Assembly: GCF_900143695.1 (NCBI RefSeq)
Contig: NZ_FRFE01000034.1
Span: 1-52,166, forward strand
DNA from: Desulfopila aestuarii DSM 18488
GTDB lineage: Bacteria; Desulfobacterota; Desulfobulbia; Desulfobulbales; Desulfocapsaceae
Direction: 5' to 3'
Length of the DNA stretch: 52,166 nt
The notes under the pieces are model-generated. The model saw nothing but the letters and a program-made list of their open reading frames with translations, did no database searches and was not told where the DNA came from. Both the position numbers and the translations under genes were made by a program. Positions within the stretch are counted from its first letter, which is position 1, and each line of letters opens with the position of its first letter. Of the stretch, positions 37,901-46,443 are shown piece after piece.

Positions 37901-38073
37901 CCGGTGCGGCGGCCCGGAACTCGATAGGCCTGGTGCTGGTAGGGGGAATGGCGATTGGCACGCTCTTTACATTGTTTGTGATACCTTCCATCTATATGCT
38001 AGTCGCTAAAAATCACGCCAAACACCAACAGATTGTAGAGGAAATCGAAACACCGAACACTGCCAACGCTTGA
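34966..38073 (+). CDS. RND-family efflux pump, inner-membrane permease (HAE1/MexB-like)
   Basis: 1035 residues, full length for the family, 12 membrane segments and two large periplasmic loops. The N-terminus is MKFTDIFIRKPVLALVI. TM4 carries the proton-relay pair D401-D402 in VGLVVDDAIVVVENVERH, and TM10 has the matching lysine in GLVSKNGILIVEFANKL. The DD-K pattern and sequence place it with hydrophobe/drug exporters (HAE-1), unlike the metal-type CusA remnant at 26.6-27.7 kb. It follows the adaptor gene after a 2-base gap, forming a two-gene operon. Substrate not predictable. Confidence 0.95.
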   Translation: MKFTDIFIRKPVLALVISFLIIIAGLQAIRSLNVRQYPRSDNAVVTVTTAYVGASADLVRGFITSPMERAIAAADGIDYLESQSVQGLSTINARLRINYDPIKALSEISSKVDQVRGDLPPEAEVPVINVESADSQFASAYLSFTADVLKQNEITDYLVRVVQPRLSALDGVQRADILGARTFAMRVWLKPDRMAAYNISPVQIREALAANNFLAAVGSTKGSLIQVNLTTNTDLQSVEEFKRLVIREQKGAFIRLEDVADVVLGAENYDAEVRFSGQTAVFMGIWPLPNANSLDVIKRVRGEMDAISKQLPNGLEGRIAYDGTAYIDNAIQEVVKTLSETLIIVIIIIFMFLGSMRAAIIPVIVIPMSLIGAIFLMQVFGFTINLLTLLAVVLSVGLVVDDAIVVVENVERHLSTGQSPMQAAILGARELVSPLISMTITLAAVYAPIGLQGGLTGSLFREFAFTLAGAVTISGIVALTLSPMMASRLLKAGMTERGFAGKIERDFKKIRNLYSKILSKTLNARPAVYLVWLFVSLCTVPMFTMSAKELAPVEDQGVIFGILDAAANSTLDQTSHYAAAVNSAFLSVPETQFVFQITFPSSGFGGMVVKPWQQRERNIFQIMPEVQQKLHGITGIRMFPVTPPALPGGGQFPVEFVLASTAEPEQILGFAQQIQFAAMKSGMFAFPPIIDVKIDQPQSELVIDRDKVADLGLNLQQVGVDLASMVGGNFVNRFNIGGRSYKVIPQIQRMDRLNADQLGNIYVTGRNDQLVSLSTIATIKDSTVPRSLNRFQQLNAVKISGVAIRPLDEALRFLEGEAKKILPKGYVIDYTGESRQLRTEGNKFVQAFGLAVVLIFLVLAAQFNSFRDPFVILAGSVPLAMFGAMIFTFLKIPDPSVPFWTHGWTTTMNIYSQVGLVTLVGLVSKNGILIVEFANKLQMQGIAKQEAVHQAAVTRLRPILMTTGATIAGHFPLTLVTGAGAAARNSIGLVLVGGMAIGTLFTLFVIPSIYMLVAKNHAKHQQIVEEIETPNTANA

Positions 38074-39003
38074 GCATTGTAATGACATGAAGATCTGAAC
38101 CCGTCTAACGGGAAGAGAGGCGGGAGAGTGATTCACACGACTTCAAGCCTCATAATTGGCTTTGCTTTTTATACAGTTTGGACTCTGGGGAAAGTGTTTT
38201 TGATACCATTAAGGCGGGAATTCGATGTGCCAGGTTGAGCAAAAAAGATAGCACCTTTTCTATTTTAGCGGCTAAATATTTTCCGGAACAGGATGCCTTC
38301 TCGCTGAATCAAAATTAGGGCTTCGTGATCGATATCACACTCGCCGGGATCACAGTTGAATCAAAGCTGCGGCCAGCAGCAGATCCACACGATGTCGCCC
38401 AAGGCGATGAATAAAATATTATCAAAATCGAGATCCGAAGCTGCTGTAGCAACAATCTGTATCCAGGGTTTCCCGGAAACAATCCCTAATTCTAATCCGT
38501 CTGAAATACTGATTAACTAGTGTTTTTTCAGCCTTGCTACATAAATGCTGATGCCGCCAACTGATCTTTCGTCATCGACAATAGATATTCTCATCTCAAT
38601 ATCACCAAACAATCGACTTTAGTCCCACACTAACAGCACTTTACCCGTCTCTCCTGATTGTCCTTGCTCGTGGTGGACTTGAATGGAATCGTATGCCCGA
38701 CTCACAAATTGTAAGGCAAATCTATTACGGAGAACTTCTTGCGTTATACTTAGAGAGGTTTCATCGTCGTTCGTAACTGCTGACATAGTAAGAAATCCTG
38801 TAGTGTGAAGTCTATACTGAACCTCTAATGTACTCACCGAAACTGCTCTGTCGTCAACTGCGATCTTCACATCAGTGGGCCACATCCGCACTACCTATCG
38901 TTGGCCGTCGGACTCCCGGATCAAAAACATGTGAGCGACTCCAGTCGCCGTTCTGAAATTCAGGCTGCATTCTATCTTATCCTTCGTGAGAAAAGTGCAA
39001 TCC
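38074..39003. other. Gene-poor region between RND operon and secDF
   Basis: About 930 bases. The plus strand has a short coding-like stretch around 38200-38320 (reading AARLSKKD-like with stops on both sides), and the minus strand has one 90-codon ORF listed separately. Neither is assignable. Probably decayed DNA between operons. Confidence 0.35.
38619..38885 (-). CDS. Hypothetical protein (about 88 residues), doubtful
   Basis: From an ATG at 38883-38885 (the frame also has a GTG two codons earlier). Contains EVQYRLHTTGFLTMSA and ends GETGKVLLVWD. There is a weak AGG 8-9 bases before the ATG. No membrane segment, no recognised motif. It stands alone on the minus strand just upstream of the secDF stop side. 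It could equally be a chance ORF in decayed sequence. Confidence 0.3.
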   Translation of the reverse strand: MWPTDVKIAVDDRAVSVSTLEVQYRLHTTGFLTMSAVTNDDETSLSITQEVLRNRFALQFVSRAYDSIQVHHEQGQSGETGKVLLVWD

Positions 39004-41565
39004 TCAATTTTTATCCCACAGTGTCAGGATAGGACTGGCAACGAAAATTGAAGAATAGGTGCCAATGATTATGCCGAGAAGCAAGGCAAAGGAAAAATCA
39101 TGAATAACCGATCCGCCCAACATAAAAAGAGCAAGTACGCTTAAAAAGGCAGTAAAGGAGGTGACTATTGAACGGGCAAGAACCTGATTGACACTGTCGT
39201 TGATAACTGTCAACAGGGACGGGGTTTCGGACTTGTTCATGTTTTCTCGAATCCTGTCAAAGATGACCACCGTATCGTTCAATGAATAGCCTGCCAGCGT
39301 CAGTAAAGCTGTGACCATCAATAGTGTAATCTCAATATTCATGATCCAGCAGATACCCAAAACTGCAAAGACATCATGAAAAGTGGCAATAGCCGCCCCG
39401 ATACCAAAACTGAGATTAAATCGAAAACCGAGATATACAATGACACCCGTCATCGAGAGGGCGATAGCAAGCATCGCCTTATTACGAAGCACTGCGCTGA
39501 CCGATGAACCAATTTCCGTTTGGCTCTCCAGGGTAAATTTTTTGTCAGGCAATTGGTTGTTGAGCACAGCAGTGACCTGCTCACTAAGCTCTGCAGCAAT
39601 AACCTTTGACGATTTTTTAATTTTGACCATCAACCTGCCTTCGTTTTCAACCTGCTGCAGGTCAACACCCTCAAGATGACTTCTATCAAAAACCTGGCGC
39701 ACCTCATTCATGGAAAAATCATGGCTTGACTTGTACTGCAGCAATGAACCACCACTGAAATCAACACCCATGTTGGCATTACCCAGGAGAATTTCTCCGA
39801 ATGCCACCATTCCCAGTATGACCAGTGAGCCTGAAAGAGCAAAAGCAAATTTACGCAACTTCATGTAGTCAAGGTTTGGTTTTTGAATAAACTGCATGTA
39901 GTGGATGCGTTGAATAAGCTTATAGGAGTTGAGACCGTTGAAGACCCAATGAGAGTAATTTATGGAGGTGAAAAGGTTGAAGATTATGCCAAGCGACAGT
40001 GTGACCGCAAATCCTTTAACTGGACCTGTACCAAATAAAAACAGCGCAAGGGCTGTAATCAACGTCGTCACATGGGCATCAACAATGGTCAGAAAAGCCT
40101 TACTGAATCCACCGTCAATGCTGGATTTGATGGATTTCCCCAGGGCGGATTCCTCCCGCATCCTTTCGAAAATCAGAACGTTTGAATCAACAGCCATGCC
40201 GATTGACAGTACAATACCTGCGATACCGGGCATAGTGAGCGTCGCGCTGAGGATGGCGAGACCCGCGAAGAGAAAAAGAATGTTTAGAACCATGGCGGTG
40301 TTGGCAATGACTCCGGACAGTCGATAATAAATGAGCATGAAACCTATTACTAGCAGCGAGCCGAGGATGCCGGAAGTTATACCTTGCTGGATGGAGTCCT
40401 GTCCAAGACTGGCCCCAACAGTCATATTCTGAATAATATCCACAGGAGCCGGAAGTGCTCCAACCCGCAGGATGATAGCCAGATCAGTTGCCTCTTCATG
40501 GGTAAAGCTGCCCGAAATCTGCGCTGAACCTCCAAGTATTTTTTCGCGAATGACCGGCGCGGAGCGAACAATATCGTCCAGAACGATAGCCATACGTCTG
40601 CCGACATTTTTCTCGGTAACTGTGCCAAAAACCTTGGAGCCGCTTCCGGTCATGTCGAGACTGACATATGGCTCATTAAAGGTACCGCCGATTCGGACCT
40701 GGGCATCCTTGATCATATCCCCAGTCATGATGATTTTGTTTTGCAGCAGCAATGGACGACTAGTTTCTACCTTGGTTGCCGGATCAATTTCCTTTTCAAA
40801 GTAGACGGACGTGTCTTTAGGCAACAGGTTTTCAAGTTCCTGGTTGAGTTTTTTTATACCTTCCCCCTGATGCCATTTTCCTGAGCGTACAGCCTCATCG
40901 ACAAGTTTTACAATATTCAACCCTTCTGGTTCGGCAACCATCTTGAATTCGAGCTGAGCGGTATCTCCAAGAAGTTTCAGTGCCCTCTTGGGATCCTTAA
41001 CCCCCGGTAGCTGTATAACGATTTCATCATCACCCTGGCGAATGATAACTGGTTCGGCGACGCCAAACTGGTCAATCCTGTTACGGAGGATCTCAAGGGA
41101 CTGATTGACCGCGTTTGCCCGGATATAGCTATTCTTTTCCTTTGATAACGTGATGAAGATACGAGGGAAACTGCCAGCTTCAGTCTCGATACGAAGATCA
41201 ACATCAGGATCGTCTTTTGCTAGAGCGTTCACTTGTTCTACCGCATTTGCGTTCGGTAAGGTGAATATAACGGTTCCCGCTTCTAGTGATTTGCTCTGAA
41301 CCACGCTGATGCTTTCTTCTGCAAGTCGTTCTTTCAGATCAGTGGCAACCAGTTCGAGGGTATTTTGAGCGGCTCGTTCGAGGTCAACCTTGAGAACCAG
41401 ATGCATGCCACCTTGCAGGTCCAACCCTAAATGCAAACCGCCTGGAGCCATATATTTTTTCCACCAGCTCGGTGTCGCTGTGTAAAACGATGGAAGAATC
41501 GTAATGACAGAGAGCAGCACAAGACAAACGACAACACCGAGCTTAAGCCTGAGTGAAGTGGTCAT
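39004..41565 (-). CDS. secDF: Fused protein-export membrane protein SecDF
   Basis: 853 residues combining SecD and SecF, which use proton flow to help preproteins complete translocation through SecYEG. The SecD half (1 to about 550) has TM1 (10-28), D-motif LHLGLDLQGG (44-53), the P1 periplasmic domain and TM2-6 with GMAVDSNVLIFERMREE (456-472). The SecF half (about 565-853) has GVDFSGG (600-606) and GYSLNDTVVIFDRIREN (759-775). AAGGAG lies 6 bases before the ATG. Fusion is seen in Bacillus and some other lineages, while many proteobacteria keep two genes. yajC is not next to it. Confidence 0.95.
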   Translation of the reverse strand: MTTSLRLKLGVVVCLVLLSVITILPSFYTATPSWWKKYMAPGGLHLGLDLQGGMHLVLKVDLERAAQNTLELVATDLKERLAEESISVVQSKSLEAGTVIFTLPNANAVEQVNALAKDDPDVDLRIETEAGSFPRIFITLSKEKNSYIRANAVNQSLEILRNRIDQFGVAEPVIIRQGDDEIVIQLPGVKDPKRALKLLGDTAQLEFKMVAEPEGLNIVKLVDEAVRSGKWHQGEGIKKLNQELENLLPKDTSVYFEKEIDPATKVETSRPLLLQNKIIMTGDMIKDAQVRIGGTFNEPYVSLDMTGSGSKVFGTVTEKNVGRRMAIVLDDIVRSAPVIREKILGGSAQISGSFTHEEATDLAIILRVGALPAPVDIIQNMTVGASLGQDSIQQGITSGILGSLLVIGFMLIYYRLSGVIANTAMVLNILFLFAGLAILSATLTMPGIAGIVLSIGMAVDSNVLIFERMREESALGKSIKSSIDGGFSKAFLTIVDAHVTTLITALALFLFGTGPVKGFAVTLSLGIIFNLFTSINYSHWVFNGLNSYKLIQRIHYMQFIQKPNLDYMKLRKFAFALSGSLVILGMVAFGEILLGNANMGVDFSGGSLLQYKSSHDFSMNEVRQVFDRSHLEGVDLQQVENEGRLMVKIKKSSKVIAAELSEQVTAVLNNQLPDKKFTLESQTEIGSSVSAVLRNKAMLAIALSMTGVIVYLGFRFNLSFGIGAAIATFHDVFAVLGICWIMNIEITLLMVTALLTLAGYSLNDTVVIFDRIRENMNKSETPSLLTVINDSVNQVLARSIVTSFTAFLSVLALFMLGGSVIHDFSFALLLGIIIGTYSSIFVASPILTLWDKN

Positions 41566-42127
41566 GAAACTCCTTAAACAGTATCAATGGAAGTGAGGGA
41601 TGGTTGTTTTGGCAGGACTACTCGATTATTCATCCCATATTCAATAACACTCTTTCCTACAGTTACAATATGGTCCGGAAAATAATTCGGGCAAAACGGC
41701 TGTAAGCAAATCGGTATTGATGGAGGACTCAGACAGGAATTCAATCTCCGCATCAGTTGGCAGATGCTAGCCCGCATATTTCATGGATGTCCGTTTTCAT
41801 ACCGAAGTGGTCAACAGCGCGCTTTGCCGAGGACCACTTCACTGTTTTGGCGCCCTTCAGACGTACTTTTCCTCATTCAGGGAGCACTTCTCCTATAACC
41901 CCCGTTTTTATCTACACGCCGGGCAGCACTCAAGCCTGCGGTCAGCCGGGAGCAAGTTGCCCAGCCACTGCTGCAAGCAGGCCCTGGAATGAATAACTGC
42001 TGCCTAGTAATATCTTGATTCTCCTGGTGTTACGAATAACCACAACTGCAACCTTGAGAATTTTCAGACGGATTGTCGAGACCTGGCTCCGGGCATACTC
42101 TATGCCCTGCAAACAACAGCGTCGAAG
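41566..42127. other. Gene-poor spacer at the left edge of the accessory module
   Basis: About 560 bases upstream of secDF and before the WYL remnant. The short ORFs (for example 41783-41992 on the plus strand) show no family motif. The region may include the secDF promoter and degraded WYL N-terminal sequence. Confidence 0.35.
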
Positions 42128-42553
42128 ATTCTCCGAAAGGACATAGGCAATGCTGGTAACTGCCATATGCGCGGAGAAATCAGGACGTTTAGCTTATCAA
42201 GAATATCGAAGGCAAAGACAACTGGTAAGTCCTTTGCTATTCCAGAACATTTCAGTTTCAAGAAGTTGTCTGGAAGCCACTTCGGGGTGCATTGGACTGG
42301 CGGCGAAATTGGTGTCAAGATCCTCTTCAAGAGGAATGTGGCTGACTATGTGAGAGAAAGGACCTGGCACCCTAGTCAAGAACTTGTCGATTGTGATAAT
42401 GGTGACGTTATCTTATCTCTGACGGTAAACCATCTGCTTGAGTTGAAGCGATGGATATTGTCGTGGGGTGCTGAGGCGGAGGTTTTGGAGCCAGAATCGT
42501 TTGCCAAGGAAATCCATACCACCTTGGCTACCGCAGCGGACCTGTACAGGTGA
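42128..42553 (+). pseudogene. C-terminal part of a WYL-domain regulator
   Basis: The frame from about 42128 gives NCHMRGEIRTFSLSRISKA, the end of a WYL domain (usual form WYLVGHCHLR...IRTFRLDRI). It is followed by the WCX extension: FGVHWTGGEIGVKILF, YVRERTWHPSQ, EVLEPESFAKEI. The N-terminal HTH and the WYL motif itself are absent; upstream DNA has stops in all frames. WYL proteins are transcription factors of DNA-damage and defence loci. Probably a remnant, although a 128-codon frame from 42167 remains open. Confidence 0.7.
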
Positions 42554-42649
42554 CAAGGTGCTTCTCCCGCCATCTCCTCATGTGTTCTCAAAAAAAAAAC
42601 CGGATGCCGACTCCGTGCCAAATTATGGCTACACATCATACAAAAAAAC

Positions 42650-42685
42650 AAGACCTTTACCGGAAAAAAGTCCAGTAAAGGTCTT
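42650..42685 (-). terminator. Terminator of the minus-strand recombination module
   Basis: AAGACCTTTAC (42650-42660) pairs with GTAAAGGTCTT (42675-42685). On the minus strand the hairpin is followed by GTTTTTTTG. It lies 59 bases past the stop of the last small gene. Confidence 0.8.
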
Positions 42686-42743
42686 TGCCAAGGAATACCT
42701 GTTCAGCCGCTGGAAGTTTTCACAGTACAGTTTTTCTACTTCT

Positions 42744-42929
42744 CTATAGCAGGCCTCTTCGCCGCCACGACTGTTCAAGATTCAATGCTTTCACCAGATG
42801 CTGTTCCCAATGAGCCTGGCTTTGCAAAGAGCCACATCGTTCCAGATACTCTTTCTCAATCTGCTCTCTGATTTTCGAACTGGTCACACTCCATTCAATC
42901 AAAAGGTCTTCTCGTTGTTCCTCGGTCAT
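42744..42929 (-). CDS. Small hypothetical protein (61 residues)
   Basis: Starts MTEEQREDLLIEW; AGGA lies about 7 bases before the ATG at 42927-42929, which is preferred to the open frame up to 42983. Highly charged, helical, no cysteine pairs, ends SWRRRGLL. It is the last gene before the module's terminator and lies 129 bases after the nuclease stop. No family recognised; it may be an accessory of the nuclease/annealing pair. Confidence 0.55.
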   Translation of the reverse strand: MTEEQREDLLIEWSVTSSKIREQIEKEYLERCGSLQSQAHWEQHLVKALNLEQSWRRRGLL

Positions 42930-43058
42930 GATGTCCTGATAGTAAGTGTTGCCCCATCTCAAGACAGCCATACAAACAGCCAATACTTACAAATATCTTA
43001 AAAATGTACCCCTTCGAACTTTTTGAGAGGAAATAATCCTGTTGCCGACAAATCCCTA

Positions 43059-44033
43059 TCAAGCCACCTTGCATCTCTTGATATCGAGCCATGAAGAGCA
43101 CGTGCTGGGTTCTTGAAAGTCACTGATCGACTGTCCAAGATCAGCTAGAACCGTTTCCAGCTTTTCGAGATTGATAGATTTCCTCGATTGGTTTCTTTGC
43201 CTCAGGATGGAGCTGTTGACTTTGATCGTCCCAACCTTTTGCACCACCGCTAATAGATTCTTCTTGAGCGGATCAATTCTAGCTTTCAGTTGCTTTTCTT
43301 CAGCCTGCAATTGTTGCAGGTCTTCAACAACGCCCACCAAGTCAGGAGCCTCCTGTGCCGCAAAACGAGGGCAGTTGAGAAGGTAATTGCAATAGCCGCC
43401 ACAAAGCAGTCCAGGTTCTGTCGCCAACTCAACTTCGTTACCTTGCAACATGGCCTGATACGCGATCCACATGTCCTCGGCTTTGTTTTTAAGATGCTTA
43501 AAGATTGTATCGTTAGGCTGGTATCCCTGAAAGAAACCAACTTCTCCTGCAGCCAAGTCCAGGGAAAGCAGAGCACCCTTGATAGTATAATCGGGATACT
43601 GTTCTGCGAGGGCGCCCATCTGCGCATACAACTGTGATTCCCACGAGCCATAAGGCGCTGATGGAACTGAGCAGCTCTTGACCTCAAGGATGGACTTCAC
43701 TTTGCTACTCCATGAAGTGAAGACAAAATCTATATGCACGATGAAAGGCGCGACTTCGCTGGAGGCCATAATCTCAACCTGCCGCTCGAAATTGGTGAAA
43801 CCGGCAGCTGTGAACACCTTGGCCACAATCTCTTCCGCCATATGGCCTCGTTCAAAACGAAGAAGGGTTGCGAGATCGTGTTCATGTGGATGTATCCTCT
43901 CGTGGATAACCTTCCTTGGACACTGACCGATATCTGATGCGCCAAGATAGTCTCGGCGATCTCCAAGTGTTTCCTCGGTATGCTGCCGAGAGAGTTTGAG
44001 TAAATTGGTCTGCAAGATATTGATAATATCCAT
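43059..44033 (-). CDS. Cas4-like PD-(D/E)XK exonuclease with Fe-S cysteines
   Basis: 324 residues from MDIINILQTN; GGAGG lies 6 bases before the ATG, so the longer frame to 44138 is not used. RecB-type nuclease motifs are D102 (HIDFVF), E117-x-K119 (ILEVKS) and Q134-x-x-x-Q (WESQLYAQ). Cysteines C38 (ASDIGQCPRK) and C211, C215, C221 (CGGYCNYLLNCP) match the one-plus-three arrangement that holds a 4Fe-4S cluster in Cas4 and AddB. A C-terminal coiled coil (about 240-275) follows. No cas1/cas2 or CRISPR is present; the neighbour is a Rad52-type annealing protein, so it likely resects DNA ends for phage-like recombination. Confidence 0.82.
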   Translation of the reverse strand: MDIINILQTNLLKLSRQHTEETLGDRRDYLGASDIGQCPRKVIHERIHPHEHDLATLLRFERGHMAEEIVAKVFTAAGFTNFERQVEIMASSEVAPFIVHIDFVFTSWSSKVKSILEVKSCSVPSAPYGSWESQLYAQMGALAEQYPDYTIKGALLSLDLAAGEVGFFQGYQPNDTIFKHLKNKAEDMWIAYQAMLQGNEVELATEPGLLCGGYCNYLLNCPRFAAQEAPDLVGVVEDLQQLQAEEKQLKARIDPLKKNLLAVVQKVGTIKVNSSILRQRNQSRKSINLEKLETVLADLGQSISDFQEPSTCSSWLDIKRCKVA

Positions 44034-44157
44034 GATATTCCTCCAAAAGAATAAGAGGGAGGACACAACAACCCCCTTGAGGGAGTGTGTCGCTCCCTCG
44101 TAGGGTTCGATTGACAAATGCCTGATGTCGCCTGGCATTCTATTTCAGTTGATTCGG

Positions 44158-44871
44158 TCAAGGCGTTGCAGCTGCGGCATCTTTGAACCAGTTTTTGCTG
44201 GTTCCATCCCATTGAAAGCCGGCAGCCTTCAGCATCTCTTTTTTCTCATAAACCTTGCCGGTAGCGATCAAGCGATCATCAACCAGCCTGAATTGCACGC
44301 CGGTTATTTGGGGTAGTATTGGCTCTACAGATGTCGGCTTGCCTTGCTGTTGGAGTGTAGCATTTGCTACTGTTGATGTCGCAGGCAAGGATCCTACGGA
44401 TACAGGTTGCTTGGTTGACGATTTCGAACCTGAGAATCCCTTATACAGTGACTCTAGCAACCCCCTATATGCATCAGTACCGATGGAGAGTAAAGAGAAA
44501 CACTTCTGGAGCGCATCGGTTATAGCTCCCTTATATGCATCACCAACGTTGTCTTTAACGATGTGCATCTGTCCCATCTGTGACCCCTTACACAGCCATT
44601 CACCGGCGATGCGAATGAACAGTTTCACCTCAACAACCGCCTGCTGATTAAAGATCTCTTTGGACATGACTTCGTGTTTCCAGTTTTCAGGTAACAGAAT
44701 GGCATTCACCGCATCGAACACATATTGCGGGCGATAACCATAGCGAATCTGACCGATGACTTGCCCGTCTTTATTCATCATCTTGATTTCCTGAACGGCC
44801 TCTTTTCCGAAAGAACGTAACGTTCTGTTAATCTCGCTTATGATCATGGATAAGCTTTTGTCTTCTGACAT
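44158..44871 (-). CDS. Rad52/Rad22-type single-strand annealing protein
   Basis: 237 residues from MSEDKSLSMI; GGAGG lies 8 bases before the ATG. Residues about 40-140 carry the Rad52_Rad22 pattern: YVFDAVNAILLPENWKHEV, AVVEVKLFIRIAGEWLC, and GDAYKGAITDALQKCFSLL. A Ser/Thr/Pro/Gln-rich linker (145-195) follows. The C-terminal module MLKAAGFQWDGTSKNWFKD resembles a small nucleic-acid-associated domain seen on such proteins. It should anneal complementary single strands made by the neighbouring nuclease. Functionally it would match Red-beta/RecT-type systems of phages and plasmids. Confidence 0.82.
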   Translation of the reverse strand: MSEDKSLSMIISEINRTLRSFGKEAVQEIKMMNKDGQVIGQIRYGYRPQYVFDAVNAILLPENWKHEVMSKEIFNQQAVVEVKLFIRIAGEWLCKGSQMGQMHIVKDNVGDAYKGAITDALQKCFSLLSIGTDAYRGLLESLYKGFSGSKSSTKQPVSVGSLPATSTVANATLQQQGKPTSVEPILPQITGVQFRLVDDRLIATGKVYEKKEMLKAAGFQWDGTSKNWFKDAAAATP

Positions 44872-45044
44872 TGTGGATACCTCCAAAGAGATTTACCGGA
44901 AGAGAAATCAACGAGAGACCCCTTGCGGGAGTTCGTTCCTTCTCGCATTTCCGGTTGTTATTAACAGATGTTGTAATTGTGAAAAAACAGCTGACTACGA
45001 AGAACCAGTTAACGAGAGCTAGTCCTCGTCCCGGACTGACACCG

Positions 45045-45155
45045 TCAGGTTGTTGATTCCCTGAAATCTTCTTCAGGTTTACACTTCTGCCACAAGGTAA
45101 ACAATCCATACACTGCAAAACCGCTGACGACTAACACACCAATAATCCTATACAT
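45045..45155 (-). CDS. 36-residue single-pass membrane peptide
   Basis: MYRIIGVLVVSGFAVYGLF, then TLWQKCKPEEDFRESTT and stop. AGGAGG lies 6 bases before the ATG, one of the best ribosome binding sites in the window. Residues 3-21 form one membrane segment, with a charged C-terminal tail. It lies between the zinc-ribbon gene and the Rad52 gene. Size and neighbours suggest a small phage/plasmid membrane protein; function unknown. Confidence 0.7.
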   Translation of the reverse strand: MYRIIGVLVVSGFAVYGLFTLWQKCKPEEDFRESTT

Positions 45156-45301
45156 GTTTCACCTCCTAACCGAGTTCATAGACCTCAGCCCTTATTTTAC
45201 CTCTGCACCACTCCAAGGGTTTCCAGCCTCTATCCAGGCTGGAGAACGCCAGCAACCTCGGGTGTTACAGACGACAGAGTCACAATGAACCGCTCTCCCC
45301 T

Positions 45302-45493
45302 TCAGTACCCACACACAGCGCAAATCACCCTAAACTCCTTACCGTTCTTGACGGTAAGATCATTCCCCAGCATGGCTCCGAAGGTGATATGGTGTCCACA
45401 GTGCAAGACAAACTTTTTGCCGTACAACTCCCGCTGCAGGATCGCTTGCAATACCTCCGGTCCCTGATACCGAAGTTTCTGTTTATTATTCAT
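45302..45493 (-). CDS. Small zinc-ribbon-like protein (63 residues)
   Basis: Starts MNNKQKLRYQGPEVLQAILQ; GGGAGG lies 6 bases before the ATG, so the longer frame to 45595 (overlapping the DUF932 gene) is rejected. It has HCGHH in the middle and CAVCGY at the C-terminus, a pair of Cys/His knuckles that could bind zinc. It follows the DUF932 gene by 70 bases. No family name recognised. Confidence 0.65.
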   Translation of the reverse strand: MNNKQKLRYQGPEVLQAILQRELYGKKFVLHCGHHITFGAMLGNDLTVKNGKEFRVICAVCGY

Positions 45494-45563
45494 TGACAGC
45501 CTCCCAAAAGAGAAGCCCGCCTGGATCCACCATGGCAGGCTGGTTAATAGTAGATGACTCTGT

Positions 45564-46337
45564 TTAGAATTGAGCCTGCAGATATCGTCGCTCATAAAAC
45601 TCTGCTAAAGCTGATTGCTGCTCGGCATGACTTGCGTCGATATACGTATCCAATATGCAGTTCAGCTCTCTGTTCTTGCCAGGCAATGTCAGCAAATTAC
45701 TGTCACGCAGCATATCGGTAACGGTCTCATGAAATCCCCAAAGGTTCTGATCATAGACACCTCCGAAGTACAACTCATTGAATCGTACAAACCTGCTGGG
45801 TGGAATGATGTTGTTGGTCATGATCTCTACCAGCAGGATCTTCGCGTCCCACTCGGTCAAAGAGAAGTTCTTCAATCCCTCGTGCCAGGCCTGAAATTTG
45901 GTCAGGTTCATCACCATTTTCTTCATCGCCCGATAGGCCATAAACTCCAGTTCGTCATAGACCAAGCCTTTGGTGTGCTTTCTGAACTCGACAAACTCGC
46001 CGCTAAATGACAGATTCTCGCAGACGAACACCCGGGTGCCGGCGGTGATGCCGAGAGCCATAGATTTATCCATTGAGTTGCGGATACCGATGGACCAGCA
46101 CAGTTCATCGCTGCCACCACTGAGATCCCAGACTCCGAACATCCGTTTACCATTGTTGGCCAGGACGTACTCTGTGTTGACAATCTCCAACCCAGTTGCC
46201 GCAACCCCGGAACGGATGGCGTCAATGATGTGTCGGTGATGGATTGGATGATGAGATTTGGTAAAGGGAACCGCCGGAACCTGGATGACCTCTGCTTCTG
46301 TTACTTTGTTGCTGCCGATCAAAATTGACTGGGACAT
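45564..46337 (-). CDS. DUF932 phage/plasmid-like protein
   Basis: 257 residues from MSQSILIGSNK; AGGAGG lies 6 bases before the ATG. The body matches the DUF932 pattern as I know it: KSHHPIHHRHIIDAIRSG, GKRMFGVWDLSG, CWSIGIRNSMDKSMALGITAG, VFVCENLSFSGEF. This family is nearly confined to plasmids, integrative elements and phages, usually near recombination or anti-restriction genes. Its biochemical role is unknown. The WSIGIRNSMDKS segment is the family's most conserved part. Confidence 0.8.
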   Translation of the reverse strand: MSQSILIGSNKVTEAEVIQVPAVPFTKSHHPIHHRHIIDAIRSGVAATGLEIVNTEYVLANNGKRMFGVWDLSGGSDELCWSIGIRNSMDKSMALGITAGTRVFVCENLSFSGEFVEFRKHTKGLVYDELEFMAYRAMKKMVMNLTKFQAWHEGLKNFSLTEWDAKILLVEIMTNNIIPPSRFVRFNELYFGGVYDQNLWGFHETVTDMLRDSNLLTLPGKNRELNCILDTYIDASHAEQQSALAEFYERRYLQAQF

Positions 46338-46374
46338 ATGCTGCCTCCTGAATGGTTGTAGTTGTGAAAAGAAA

Positions 46375-46409
46375 AGAGCCCTTCCTGCAGTCATGACAGG
46401 AAAGGCTCT
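46375..46409 (-). terminator. Intrinsic terminator after the DUF2958 gene
   Basis: AGAGCCCTTCCTG (46375-46387) pairs with CAGGAAAGGCTCT (46397-46409) with one mismatch. On the minus strand a T-rich tract (CTTTTC) follows. It separates the DUF2958 gene from DUF932. Confidence 0.7.
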
Positions 46410-46443
46410 GGAAAAAACTTCTGATGATGTATAGCGTTACCAG

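Noticed and set aside
41783-41992. 69-codon plus-strand ORF upstream of the WYL remnant
   Set aside because: No recognisable motif or ribosome binding site, and it does not join in frame to the WYL sequence.
42595-42620. Second sigma-54-like sequence (TGGCAC...GGCA) on the minus strand
   Set aside because: Poor -12 element and no gene downstream on that strand in a suitable position.
42376-42651. 91-codon minus-strand ORF
   Set aside because: Lies opposite the WYL remnant, which shows family motifs on the plus strand; no binding site and it runs into the terminator region.
43059-44033. Cas4 of a CRISPR-Cas system
   Set aside because: There are no repeats, cas1 or cas2 in the window, and the neighbour is a Rad52-type protein, so a recombination nuclease is the better call.
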